Assembly (NCBI GenBank): GCA_914767715.1
Contig: OU612072.1
Span: forward strand, 6,388,001 to 6,452,000
Reading direction: 5' to 3'
Source of the DNA: Membranipora membranacea
Lineage: Eukaryota; Bryozoa; Gymnolaemata; Cheilostomatida; Membraniporidae
Length of the DNA stretch: 64,000 bases
Shown: positions 1-11,516 of the stretch, in pieces
Position numbering within the stretch: position 1 is the first letter of the stretch
How the letters are laid out: each line of letters starts with the position of its first letter
Made by a program: the position numbers and the translations under genes
The notes under the pieces: generated by a model
Database searches by the model: none
What the model saw: the letters and a program-made list of their open reading frames with translations, nothing else
Told to the model about the DNA's origin: nothing

Positions 1-3000
1 GAGCTTATTTACTATATAACTATAACTGTTAGGTCTTTCATACAGCATTTCGTGCTACTCTAAGAGATATCGGATCAGTGTTGCCTCTCTGAAATTTACA
101 TTAGCTTGATCAGGCTTGATCATCTATGAAATGATTCTATGAAAGTGGTTAGGCAAATACTATATTAACTGCATATTGCAATAACTAACATAAGAAATCT
201 TGTGTTTGTAGATATCAATGTGGGCCCTTACTCATTACAACTTCAGCTATTGATTTCTCTGACTCGTACCACAGAATACCAAAAAATGCCTGTTTTTCTT
301 ATTTTGGTCAGATGGTCAGACTAACATGCTCAATGCTGTACTATAGCTGTGTAACGAATTCAGGTTCAAGCTCTGGTGGCCCGGACTAAACTGATAATGA
401 TAATATCCTAGTCTTCTGCAACGGCCTCGTGTAAACCAACTACATTGTAATTAAGCTGCAAGTTGGGTCAGGTATGTACCAAAATTAATTGGTGTATTAT
501 TCATTTTATCCCAGCCGAGCATGATTGATAGATGTAATGTGGTGTGAACTTCACCAGTCACCACTAGCCATAAAAAAGCAAATAATATTAACCGGCAATG
601 ACGAAACGGGAAGCTTGCCTCATGCTGCCCTAAAGCTATGAGTAGAGCGCAGTGAGCAAAAAGTGAGTTATAAATTTTAACTGATAATAACATGACATAA
701 TATCAAACACATCTCTTTGAATTTGAATGTGATATTTTCTGTTTTTTTTTTAGTTACGCAGTACCAGAAGACCCAGCACAAACCTCGTGATAGCTGGTGT
801 GCAACAGTTATGGCTTGATAGTTAGCTTACTGTCATTAACAACATACATTGCCACTGGATAGGAACTGCTTTATGTCCCCAATAGTCTACCATCACATGT
901 GTATTCACAGCCATGAATGCTCACACTTCAGTAATAATCCACCTGGGCCATTACTATTCTCTCAGGCCATTTGTCTGCCTCTCATTTTGCCTCTATTTCA
1001 GGCACCATAATATACAAATAAGTTCATTGAATACACTTGTAAACACCATCAACAGTCTCTTCTCTGAACCATTACCCTTATTTGAATGCGCATATAATAT
1101 GTTATCTGCTTGGATCACCTTATCACTCAAACAGTGCAATGATCACATAAACAAAGTATTTGCAAGCATCATTTAGTAAGTAAAAGGATCACTGCGTGCA
1201 TTTGTGCATAATCACTCAATTTTCCAGGATCAGTCGCACCACCATGGTAATAATCACTAAGTTTGAACTTGGTGGCTCCCAGCTCTCCGGAACCTCTGTC
1301 TCAATCTTGAAATCGTTCAAGCCATGATCTAGCCTGGCGTCTTCTCTAGAACAAAATTCCCTTCTTTGTTCAGTCGGAGACAAACTCCCTGCTCCCCTCC
1401 CTATTCCCTTCCCTCTCTCCCTGCTCCTATGTCCTAAACTCTCTGCTGGGATTGGAGTTGTCCTCTACCATTTGCCAAAGTGCAAGAGAGGATAACTGTT
1501 CATCAAAGTTTTGACATTTTGTTACAAAGATCATCATTGGACGAAATTATGTTACCAGACACATTGAAGGTTCGGTTTTTTAAAGGTTCGTAGCTTGTGA
1601 GTTCGTGGTTCGGTTTTTCGTACCTACCGACATTGCTATTACTGATTGGCATTGTGCTTGGAATTTAGATCAGTCGCAATGTGTTACAATCAGCATACTA
1701 AGGGCAATGACTAATCTTACTAAGGGTATTTATAATCTTTGCTAAAGGGAACTTTGGATCGCATTGAAACATTGCACCAGAGTTATCAACTGAAAATTTA
1801 ATGATCCCGTGTGATATTAATATTGTGTAAGAATGTGATCAAAGATTATAAATACTAAGATATGATACTCCTATCAAACTGCGGTCTTCAGTTGAATAGG
1901 CAAGCGGGGCATGAAAACGAGTGTTACCCTTCAATTATGAGCTTTATGATTAGTGGCTTTCAAAAGAATTTCAATAGGAAATTCAAAATTTACACAGGTA
2001 GCCTGTTTGTTTTTCATGAAAATTATGTATATCCAAATTTCACTGAAACTTCAAATAAAAATATTTTAGATCTAGACATTTCAGGCATCTCAATGATGTA
2101 AAAATCAAAATCATGTGATGATTACTAACAAGTGATTTTGAGTTTTGAGGATTTTTTTTAGCAATCTTTACAAACTTTGACACACAAGACTTACTCAGAT
2201 AAACAGTTCTCTTTCCATCAAAAACTAGTATTTGCATGTCTTCAAGTAGATCCATGTAAATAAATGTGTTATCTAGTTATTTCAGTCTTCAGGGTGATAA
2301 AAAATCCAAATGAATTTGACGGCCTCCTAGAGAGTAGTATTGAAATGTGTTAGCAGTGGGTGACTTGGAGAAGCTTTCTGTTTTGTGGCATCAGATCTTG
2401 TCCATTTGTGCACCACAGTTACTCAGCACATCTAAACATGGACTATCAATATTACTGAATAAGTGCAGTCTATGTCAATGCACAGATCAGTTTCTTTGAA
2501 AATGAAGTCAAATTTTTGAGTATCGAGCTAGTATGGATCTTACTCGAGAGGTATCGTAGGATCTTATTGCAAGATTTGGTAAAAAACTATAAAGTACACT
2601 GTAGGATCAACTAAGTGACATTGGCCTTATCATAGCGTTTGAGGGGAAACATGACTAACGATAGTTTGACTACCAAGGGAAGGTGATATAAATGCAACTG
2701 TGGTGATCTTACCACTTACTATTTTGCCTGCGACTAAACGCCTGGTAGGTTAACTATATGATAGCTGAGATTATGGGTGGAGTTTCACTGATGTAGTTGA
2801 GTACTAGATTATGGACCTGAGTTTTCATGTTATAACGCTAAGCTCAATCTAAAATAAAGGCCCCGTCATTCATGCAGATGGTTGGGTAATTTTTGCTTAG
2901 CATATGTATAGAAGAGACATGTCCATATGGCGCTATGAACTGGACACTTTTTGGGCCGTCTCTATAGCCACATTTACCTCTTAAATTGGAGCAAATATTC

Positions 3001-3740
3001 TCAAGTAAATATCTTGATTGAGGTGATTGGTAATAATGATTATTTTCATGGTTCACAAAAAGATTATGTTTGAGGGGGAGGGGGAGGGAGAAAAGAAGGC
3101 TGTTTTTGGGCTGTTTTTATCTAGTTTTCAGCTTGTGAATGACAAATTTCATAAATCTGACACCTTCCTTTGGTCAGCTTAAAATGACTGTTGGTCATAG
3201 GAAACTTTGTTTGATGTAAGGGCTATCTAGTATTGTGTGTACCTTGTCTTACTCATCTCACAAAGGAATGTTAGCCACTAAATCAAATATATCTGCAAAA
3301 TCCATTGACTGACTACATGAATAAATGCCTAGACTGTGGCCCATATGTTCTTGTAACACATGTAAAAAAAATCAAGAGAATTGCATGAACCATTCTCAGG
3401 CAAATCTGAAATAAGTAAGGCTATGTCTCCAGAAAGAAATCATTTCTACATTGTAATCTTATATAAACAGAGCAAGCGAGCACAGCATCCTAAAATGACA
3501 AACACTCGTTTTCACGCTTGAATTGCTGTGGACAGGGAACAGGGGGAGTGTCATGTCATAGTCATTGATGTGATCAATGATGATGTGTGAACAAAAGAAA
3601 ATCATGAGTCTGTTTGCTTACAGACCCAATATGACTCAATTAATATTTTCGATCTTGACAGTTTTGTTTAAAAGATACAAGCCTGATTGCAGTAGTGATT
3701 AAAATAGTCTCATCATTTCACTTTTTCTGTGTGTTTTTAG
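1..3740. other. Non-coding 5' flank, no gene recognised
   Basis: I find no exon chain or recognisable protein here. Short open frames look like chance frames without family resemblance. A pyrimidine-rich stretch lies at about 1378-1440, a purine run near 3073-3092, and a weak inverted repeat pairs about 1721-1740 with 1842-1860. The last bases (about 3722-3740) form a T-rich tract ending in TTTTTAG, which reads as the splice acceptor of the first coding exon of the next gene. A non-coding first exon and promoter may therefore lie in this interval, but I cannot locate them. Confidence 0.6.
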
Positions 3741-3755
3741 CAAAATATTGTCATC

Positions 3756-6700
3756 ATGGCAAAGGGAGGTAAGTCATCTGAAGGGAAGACTCGTAAGAGA
3801 AAGGAATACACACTACAGCAGAAGATAGAAATACTGAATGAAGTGAAGAAAACTAACAATGTATCAGCTACGGCGAAGAAGTTTGAGACATCCAGAAGAC
3901 ATGTACAGAAACTAAGAGAGACAGAAGATAGTATACGATCCGCTGTCGATACCGGAGGGCATAGTGGAAACAGGAAAAGGATTCGTAATGACACAAAAGA
4001 TGGATCTCTTATATCTGTGAGGCACAAAAAGAGCAAATCTGATCATGAGACAGAAATTGAAGGTAAAACTATTTTGTTTCTCACAGTCACTTTGGCTCCT
4101 TGAATTCTGGATAATGTGTTGGTACATAAAATGAAATTTAATCATCCAGCTGTGTTTTGATTTGAACAACCAACCCCTCCAGGTAATAAACTGCCTAGTC
4201 GATCAGCAAGTAATAATGACAGGTCAAACTGACAAGTCAAGTAGCAATTCATTATTTTGAAATTGACTTTTTTGATATTGATTCTCCAATGCAGCCTAGT
4301 CTCTTTCCATATCATAGTATCTTGTACAATATATGCACAACATATATCATATATTCAAAATATATGATACTTATTTTGTATTTATATTCATATGTATGCA
4401 TAAAAGACAACCTATCATTTTTATATAGTGCTAAAAACTGAAGTGTATGACTCACCTGCTAAAGCATCAATCGATCCTGTACCAGAAACCATTGTGATAC
4501 ATGATACAGAATCAAAGAGCATAACTGACGGTGATTCTGATATTGAGGGTAAACTATTCTTATAACATTTACAGTAAGGTTGTTTATATTATTCTATCAT
4601 GTGAGCGATTTCCAGCTGTAGAATCCAAATATTGAAGATGTTATGTTCTCTCAAACTTTCAAGGTGACGGCCATAGACATGTGCTTTGTCTATGGTGACG
4701 GTCTATCGGCATTAAGAATCAGCGGGCAATCCCAGTGTGACATCACAACGCGTCATACTTATTATGTGTATGTTATACTAATAATTCCACAGATAAGATG
4801 ATGATCAAAATTCAGACCTAGGCAGGCCTCGAAACCAGGTCTTTTATACCAGCAGGCAACGCCGCTACCGTCGCACCACTAGGTCTACTTCTGTCAGACT
4901 GTAGACAATATAGTTCAGTCGTAACGGCATTGCCTGTTAGACCTTATGGACCTGGGTTCGAAACCCACTGTATCCCAGAACATTTTGATCATCATCTAAT
5001 CTATAAGTATATCACAATAATCTCACGGCCCCTTCCTGTGCCGATCGTTATTAAGCGCATTTTGTAACTTAGTCAATTTATCTTCAAAATTTATCTTGTA
5101 CAATATATATCATGTATTATGTCAGCTTAAAAGATATACACATATGACACTATTCAATTAATATTTGAAATTAAACAAGGTACAAAAAAAAACATAAAAA
5201 AAACACTTTATACCAATAATTGTATGGCAAGTTGAGAGGAATTTTCTGAGTTGAACACAACTTTTCTACTGACCTATTAATCCCTTCTGTTTGTTCTTTT
5301 ACACACAGTAGTGAAGACAGTGGTGGTATATGAGAAGGGTTCATCTGAGGAGACCGAATCAACATTTCTCCCTCAAACTCTCGGCTCATCAGAAAACGAG
5401 TCTGATCTGTCAGACTCTGGTTATGTCCCACAGATTAGCTCTCTACCTGTCAGCAGCAAACTCTACCCGATGAATCCACCACTAACTAAACATACACACG
5501 CAGGTATAAATAAACCTACACACAGGTAGAACTAGTTATTCTGACCAATCTTGCTATCCTTTCCAGATGTATTCAGATTTCTTTGACCCAAATGAATAAG
5601 TGTAGAGTAATTAGGAATTGTCTTGCTTTTACGACTGTTTGCACAACTCCAACAGCGACCACGCATTGGCAACAATTTGTTCCCTCAACTGATTGAGGCA
5701 TTCTCAAAAGCTGTGTTTCAAGGTTTTGCTTCTTGATTTCCATATTTTTGCAATATCACCAGAGTGGGAACAACTGTATATACTTTTTAGTAACCACACA
5801 AATATTTAAATCAGTATTTGTGTCCAAAATAACGTGTTCAGCAGGAATTCATTAATGAAACCGGCAATTTAAGTTATTGATAATGATCTTTGCAGAGTAC
5901 AGTGGAGAGAGAGGACATACGGCTCCTTCTGATGCAGTTACTCCAACTACGATTGAACAAACTGTGTCACCAGGCAATATTGAGAGTCTGGTTGCTGAGG
6001 CACTCTCAATGCTTGGTGAACAGTCAACAGCACCTGACCCGACTCAAAACTCACCACTTCACAATCACCATGAATCATCGTACAGCTTTATGACTAACTC
6101 ATCATCAGCTCAGAATTCTCAAATCTCATATTATACAGCAGGTATGTAGTTTTACCTGTCATAGGCACAATCCACAGTGTACATACTTTTTATAGACTTG
6201 GGCCCCCTTAAGCTCAGGTGGCCTGTACGGAGTGTTGAGCCTATACCCTTACCTGTCGCAGCCGGTCACTCTTTTTATCAAAGAGGTGGAGGTAGCTAAT
6301 GCGTTGGCTCTGATCGATGGGTGGCTTCTACTCACCCACCAATCAGAGCAAGCACATCGGCTAGGTGGATGAGGATCTTCAGACCTTTTGTGTTTACGGT
6401 ACTGATCCAAACAGACCTGGATAGGATAAATGGCTTGCCAAGTCAGTTCCATGCGGCTATAGTTAGTGCTCTGATCTCTGTTTCAGGAAAAATTTATGGA
6501 ACATAAAAATGTTAATGTGATTTCAGGTCTGGCGCCTCAGACGACCTCCACATCGCTTGATTCTCAACCAGGCTGCTCACACTGGACCCAGACCTCTGCA
6601 GAGGTCACTTCACAGGAGCCAATGACTAGCCAATCTGTATCTATGCGAATTCGGGTAGAGTATTTATCATTTAAAGCTCAATAAATTATTGGGTCAAAGT

Positions 6701-9700
6701 AGGAATAGGATTGTACTTTACCCTCAAACTTTGGTTCTTGCTGCAAAACCAATCAATACAGAGGAGACAACCATTTGAGACATTGGCAATCATGGTAAGG
6801 GCACCAACTGATGGACATACATAGCACTTATTTGGTATTAGAAGATCGTTCTTGTTTATGAAAATTGATGTCAATAGAAGGGTGAAGAAAAGAAGGAAAA
6901 CCGGCAAAAACGTTTGAAACAAAACTTTATGTGAAAATTTTGGCATTTCAGGTTGGCGATGGGCATGAACCCTCAATTCCGACAGATGAGTCATCTCAAA
7001 GTACTGATCTGGCGCCTCAGACGACCTTCACATCGCTCGATTCTCAACCAGGCTGCTCACACTGGAGCCAGACCTCTGAAGAGGTCACGTCACAGGAGCC
7101 TCTGACTAGTCAATCTGTACAGACTCAAATGCAGGTAGTATATTTATCATTAAAAGTGATACAAATGTACTGGATAAAAATAAGACAGCTCCCTTCTAAG
7201 ATTGATCTTTACCCTCTAACCTTGAGTTCTTGCTGCAAAACATTTGACTCAAAACTTAGTGCAACAATTCTGGTATTTCAGGTTGACCACGATGAAGTAC
7301 CCTCAGTTCTAATGATTACCGCATCTCAAAGTACAGATCAAAGCTGTGCAGTTCATCAATGTGATTTCTGTGAGCTCAAGAAAAAAGAAATCTCTCAGAA
7401 GGCTGACAAATTCTGCAGTAGCTGTAATAAATACATCTGTGAGACACACGGACAGGTTTGTACACAGGGAGACACATGGAAGTCCTTAGATTTTATCAAA
7501 ACTTTATACGCGGATCAAAGCCAGTTCCCTCACCTCTAAACCGAAATTTGGAAACATTATATCAAAAATTTTTGTTTCCATGGCAATTTGTATTGTTCAC
7601 TGTGTTTACTATGGCGAGAAAAAGTGGTAGAAATTTATGAATGGACTTAGCTTGCTTCACCACAGCCTCATGTTTGGCGCAACGCTATTTTCACAACCTA
7701 ACCCAACCTTAGGAGCAAACTTGGACAAACCACGCATTATATGACCTCAAAATAAACTTACTTTCTGTCATCAGATCTAGTAGAATGAGCTTTTCAAACA
7801 TCCCATATCTATAAAATTGTTTCCAAAAAATGATCGGTGTGCAAAAATGAAGCAGCAATTTGTATTTTACAGTTACATGATGAATTGTATGGAGGTACAC
7901 ATGAAATTGTGACCTTCAAGGTTGTTCAGTTGTCAATTCTGCAGAGTGATCACTGTACCAAACATCCCGGTTTTATATATGTGGCCGGGTGTGTAACTTG
8001 TACGCAGATGTTCTGTCCTCAGTGTTTGTGTGACGGTCAAGGTGAGAGTTCAGCTATAGGATAACTATTGGTTTTTTTTTGCACTTGATATTCATTCCAA
8101 GATCAGATTGTCACAAGTCTTTCACCACAAATTATTTTAACACCTTGTTAAAATAATTTGTGGTGAAAGACTTGTGACTATGTTGAACATACGATCAGAA
8201 ATAATGAAGTTGAATTCTCTTTCTTATAATTTTTTAAGATTATTGGATAAAAATATGATCATCCCCACTGTGTATATACTGTTTGGCAGACAGGGTACTT
8301 GCCACATAATATTAGATGTTACTTAATCTGGTGGAGAATTAAGGAACAAATGAACATCATGCCCAAGAAATTATATAAATCTTAACAAAGGAAGATGTTA
8401 GTGAGTGAAATGGGGGTAAAAAGAGTCAATGACTAGAGCGAATCAGTAGTGTTTGTCTGCAGTGTGGGACAATGTTTGTTAAATCCACATGCCCAAGTTG
8501 GTGGTGCCGAGAGAGGGCAACTCCTTTTGTCGAGTGAACCTGAATAGTAGCAGCGAGAAGTATGCTTAGAGTTTGATTTTAAAGACCTTTGATACAAGAC
8601 AATTCATTTACTGTGTACTCACACTTGACCCTACATTCAAGAGAAAGTTATCGATTCTTCAGTTGCTATCAAGTTTAAACCACCGTTTCATTTTTAGGAC
8701 ACCCTCATAAGACAGTACCACTCCAGAAGTTAGGATCGACGCTTAAGGCATATTTGGATTACATGCTGACAAAGCTGGAGAAGAGACAGCGAGATGTTGA
8801 TGAGGAGTTAGCAAAAACATTGACTCAAATTGAACAGCTTGAGCAAAAAGAAGTAGGCTTTATTTATACTGATTGATATTGAACTGATAAAAGTTAGCAG
8901 GAACAACAATGATTGATAGATAGCCATAAATAAGTGGAATTGGATCAAAGACTGTGTTGGTTTGTGTTAAATAACTTGTGACCTTTAAGATTTTTCCTTG
9001 GTTTATTTTTTGGTTAGCCAATGTGCTGGCTCTGATTGGCAAACCGAGCTAAAACATTGGTCATATTTGGATAACCTATGCAATAAGGTTATAGCCAGCA
9101 GATAATTCTTGAGATATAAACCATAGTTTGACATCATATTTTGTTTCTCTTCAATTCAGATGGACAAAGTAAAAGAATATTTTGCAAGCCTGAAAGCTGA
9201 CCTGTGGCAAAAAATTCAGGGAGATTTGAAATATAACCCGGAGCTATACAAAGAGCTCTCAGTGATCAAAAACAAAGAACGAACTAACCTCACTGGTGAT
9301 GATCAGATGGTAAGAGGAAAAACAATTTTTATTTTGTAGAATTGTTTATCATTGGGGTTGGGATTGAGAAGCAACTCATTACTCTTTGTTATAATCACTA
9401 TATTTTGAACTGGCTGTCAGTGGGCCATTACCAGATGCCACTAACAATGTGAGACAATGTTCAATTGTTCTCAAACTGTTTTCCAAATTTGTACAATGTT
9501 ACAAAATAAATACTGGCAGTGTGTCAAGTTGAACGCTAATGTTTACATTAACCAAAAGCCTTCTCTAAGCCAGAGTTTACCACAGTCATGCCTTTCCTAA
9601 CCCATGCCTTGTAGCTTATAACATACATAGTGGTTTATAAATATCCATCGGAGGAATTAATTCCAGTTTGTTGGCATTTTACAGAGTGAAATAGTGAACA

Positions 9701-11124
9701 CGTTCAGAAAGACATTCAAGGCAATTCCGGGTGACTTAGATCGACCTGAGAGGAAATCTTATGAAGTTAGAAGTGAGGAAATACACATTCATTCATCACC
9801 TTTATAATTTAAAAAATAAGCCTGTCTCGACAAGCTGGTAAGAATTGTACTTGGAAGTGTTTGTGTGGCTGAACCAAACTATCATCGTTTGGATAATGGC
9901 TAGAGCACAAGCAGACAAAACAAACATGCAAAAGACTCCTCAGTTATTATTTCACCATCAAAGAATAAGTCGATCGCCGGATTCAAGGAACAGTTTGGTG
10001 TTGTGCTATTCTGTTTTCACAAAGTTCCTCTTATTTTTTCTCCAGGTTGCACAAAGAAGCCTAAAGGCTCAAACTTAACGCCTAATATCGGTGTCGATAT
10101 AATCCATTCTAAATCACCTCCAAGGAGCGCAGAGCAATATCAGAACATTATTCTACCAGTGTGCGTGAGGATCAAGGTGATGTTCCACCACCAGGCTGTG
10201 ACCTATTACACTGATGGAAACACTAACAAAGTGTACTACAGAGAAGCCTCACAACCTGACATAGAGAGCACATTATTAGAGACAGAAGAGAGAATAAGAG
10301 ATATGTGCCTCCACAGAGATAAAATCTACATTATCACTTGTTCATCATTGGACAGCTTTAAGATGAATGTGTATTCACTGAATGGTGATCCGATGAGAAG
10401 CTGGGATCTTCCTGACTACTCATGCAATATAACCGCAGCAGGTGATCACATCGTAGTACACTGTCTGGACAATGAACTCTATCTGTACTCTGAGGCTGGT
10501 GAGCAGATCAAGAGTATCCGTCTCACTCAGAAATGTGATAAATGTGTACAAATTGGTGACCATGATATAGAATCAATCCGTAAATTAGATGACAAGTCAA
10601 TACTTCTCTACTGTGAAGATGGAGTCATTAAAAGATATAGCATTAGAAAAGAAGAGGTCATATGGACATTCGAACATCATAAGGAGATCTGTGATGCTGT
10701 GTATGACGGACATGGAAACATCATCGGCTTAGACGTTGCTGGTGACCTCCTAACATTGGATGTGAGTTCAGGTAAGTACAGCCCCAGGTTTTACTGTCAT
10801 ACAATGCTGCAATGTACTACTATCACATCATAATATATACTTTTATAACACAAAAGTTTATAAATTAACCTCATCCAGTGTATTTTGCTGCTATGGCGTA
10901 ATCTACCTTATTTTGTATACACAGGTGAGAAGACGGGGGATATACAACTATCAGAACTGCCGGAAGCTGAACCTGATTCAGTCCATATTGTTGATACAGA
11001 AGGGAAGCTCAGCCTACTGAGCCTAGAGGGTGATACATTAGTGGTGGCTCGTTTTATAACTTATCAATGTCAAAGTGGATTTAAAAAATCTAAGCAGCTT
11101 CTCTACTTCAAACTACAGAGATAG
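3756..11124 (+). CDS. RING-less B-box (TRIM-like) protein with N-terminal Psq/Brinker-like HTH and C-terminal beta-propeller-like region
   Basis: Thirteen coding exons keep one frame (946 aa): 3756-4062, 4429-4548, 5309-5503, 5896-6141, 6527-6654, 6952-7134, 7282-7455, 7873-8041, 8698-8852, 9160-9309, 9685-9772, 10046-10771, 10925-11124. Residues about 12-65 form a basic helix-turn-helix (core YTLQQKIEILNEVKK, then SATAKKFETSRRHVQKL) of the Psq/Brinker/CENP-B-N type. Residues 66-400 are Ser/Thr-rich and acidic. A B-box1-like finger (CDFC, CSSC, CETH) lies near 416-450 and a second (CTKH, CVTC, CPQC, HPH) near 485-512, followed by a probable coiled coil at about 515-610. The last ~290 residues contain repeated hydrophobic beta-strand blocks like an NHL/WD-type propeller. 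No RING is visible, so E3 ligase activity is not predicted. A nuclear DNA-binding or scaffolding role is inference. The ATG lies 16 bases after a good acceptor. Confidence 0.85.
4605..5015. mobile_element. Partial MITE plus foldback with tRNA-like halves
   Basis: The segment at about 4600-4680 (ATCATGTGAGCGATTTCCAG, then AGAATCCAAATATTGA) matches the right terminal repeat, read in reverse complement, of the element at 58447-58914. From about 4797 to 5000 the sequence folds back: GATGATGATCAAAATTCAG near 4800 pairs with a copy near 4980, each flanking a tRNA-like stretch with a B-box-like GGTTCGAA or its complement. It lies in intron 2 of the B-box gene. No coding capacity is seen. Confidence 0.55.
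6292..6363. repeat. Short foldback of the GGCTCTGATTGG family
   Basis: GCGTTGGCTCTGAT on the left is mirrored by ATCAGAGCAAGCACATCGGC on the right, with GGGTGG/CCACCC pairing in the middle. The same arms recur at 38987-39189 and 40417-40484, and one arm occurs near 9015-9045. It lies in intron 4 of the B-box gene. Confidence 0.5.
6527..7455 (+). repeat. Tandem exon duplication inside the B-box gene
   Basis: Exon 5 (6527-6654) and the second part of exon 6 (from about 7008) share about 45 codons with only a few changes (block LAPQTT.TSLDSQPGCSHW). The copies are offset by 480 bases. Resemblance continues into the following introns (ATTTATCAT just after each donor, and TTCTTGCTGCAAAA). The starts of exons 6 and 7 also match (TTTCAGGTTG, then CCCTCA and ATCTCAAAGTAC). 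A local tandem duplication of an exon-intron unit explains this. Confidence 0.85.
8110..8178. repeat. Perfect 33-bp inverted repeat (hairpin)
   Basis: The arms 8110-8142 and 8146-8178 are exact reverse complements separated by the three bases CCT. The hairpin lies in intron 8 of the B-box gene, about 70 bases after the exon that holds the second B-box finger. I see no mismatch between the arms. Confidence 0.95.
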
Positions 11125-11516
11125 ATAAATCTTAGACATAACTGTATTATAGTGTTTAGATTGGACAGGTAATCATGTGGAATTGTCAATCTGATAAACA
11201 GCAGCCGATTAATCTACTTCCTACACATTTCTACACGTCTGCATCTACTACGTTTATTTACACAGAGTAACCTTAGTTCCACCGTAATTAATATGAATGT
11301 ATTGAAATAACCTGAGATATCCTCATAATACATTTACTGAGTCTTTATCACAAATTTTAATGCTAAATGCTTATAATATATATATATTATTATGTTAATG
11401 ATAAAAAATGTTTAATAATATTTCACAGAAATTGAGATTGAGACTACTTTCATTGTTGCTAAATCAAGTTGCATCTCGGAGTAACAAAGTAAGATTTATA
11501 CATATTTGATTAATTT
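11125..11516. other. 392-bp tail-to-tail spacer, probable overlapping 3' UTRs
   Basis: The B-box gene stops at 11124 and FUT8 ends at 11517 on the opposite strand. The spacer is AT-rich. TTTATT at 11253-11258 would read AATAAA on the minus strand and could serve FUT8, placing its 3' UTR most of the way to the neighbouring stop codon. I found no canonical AATAAA on the plus strand for the B-box gene. Confidence 0.5.

Noticed and set aside
913-1176. 87-codon open frame in the left flank
   Set aside because: No family resemblance, no splice-site support, and a composition typical of AT-rich non-coding DNA.
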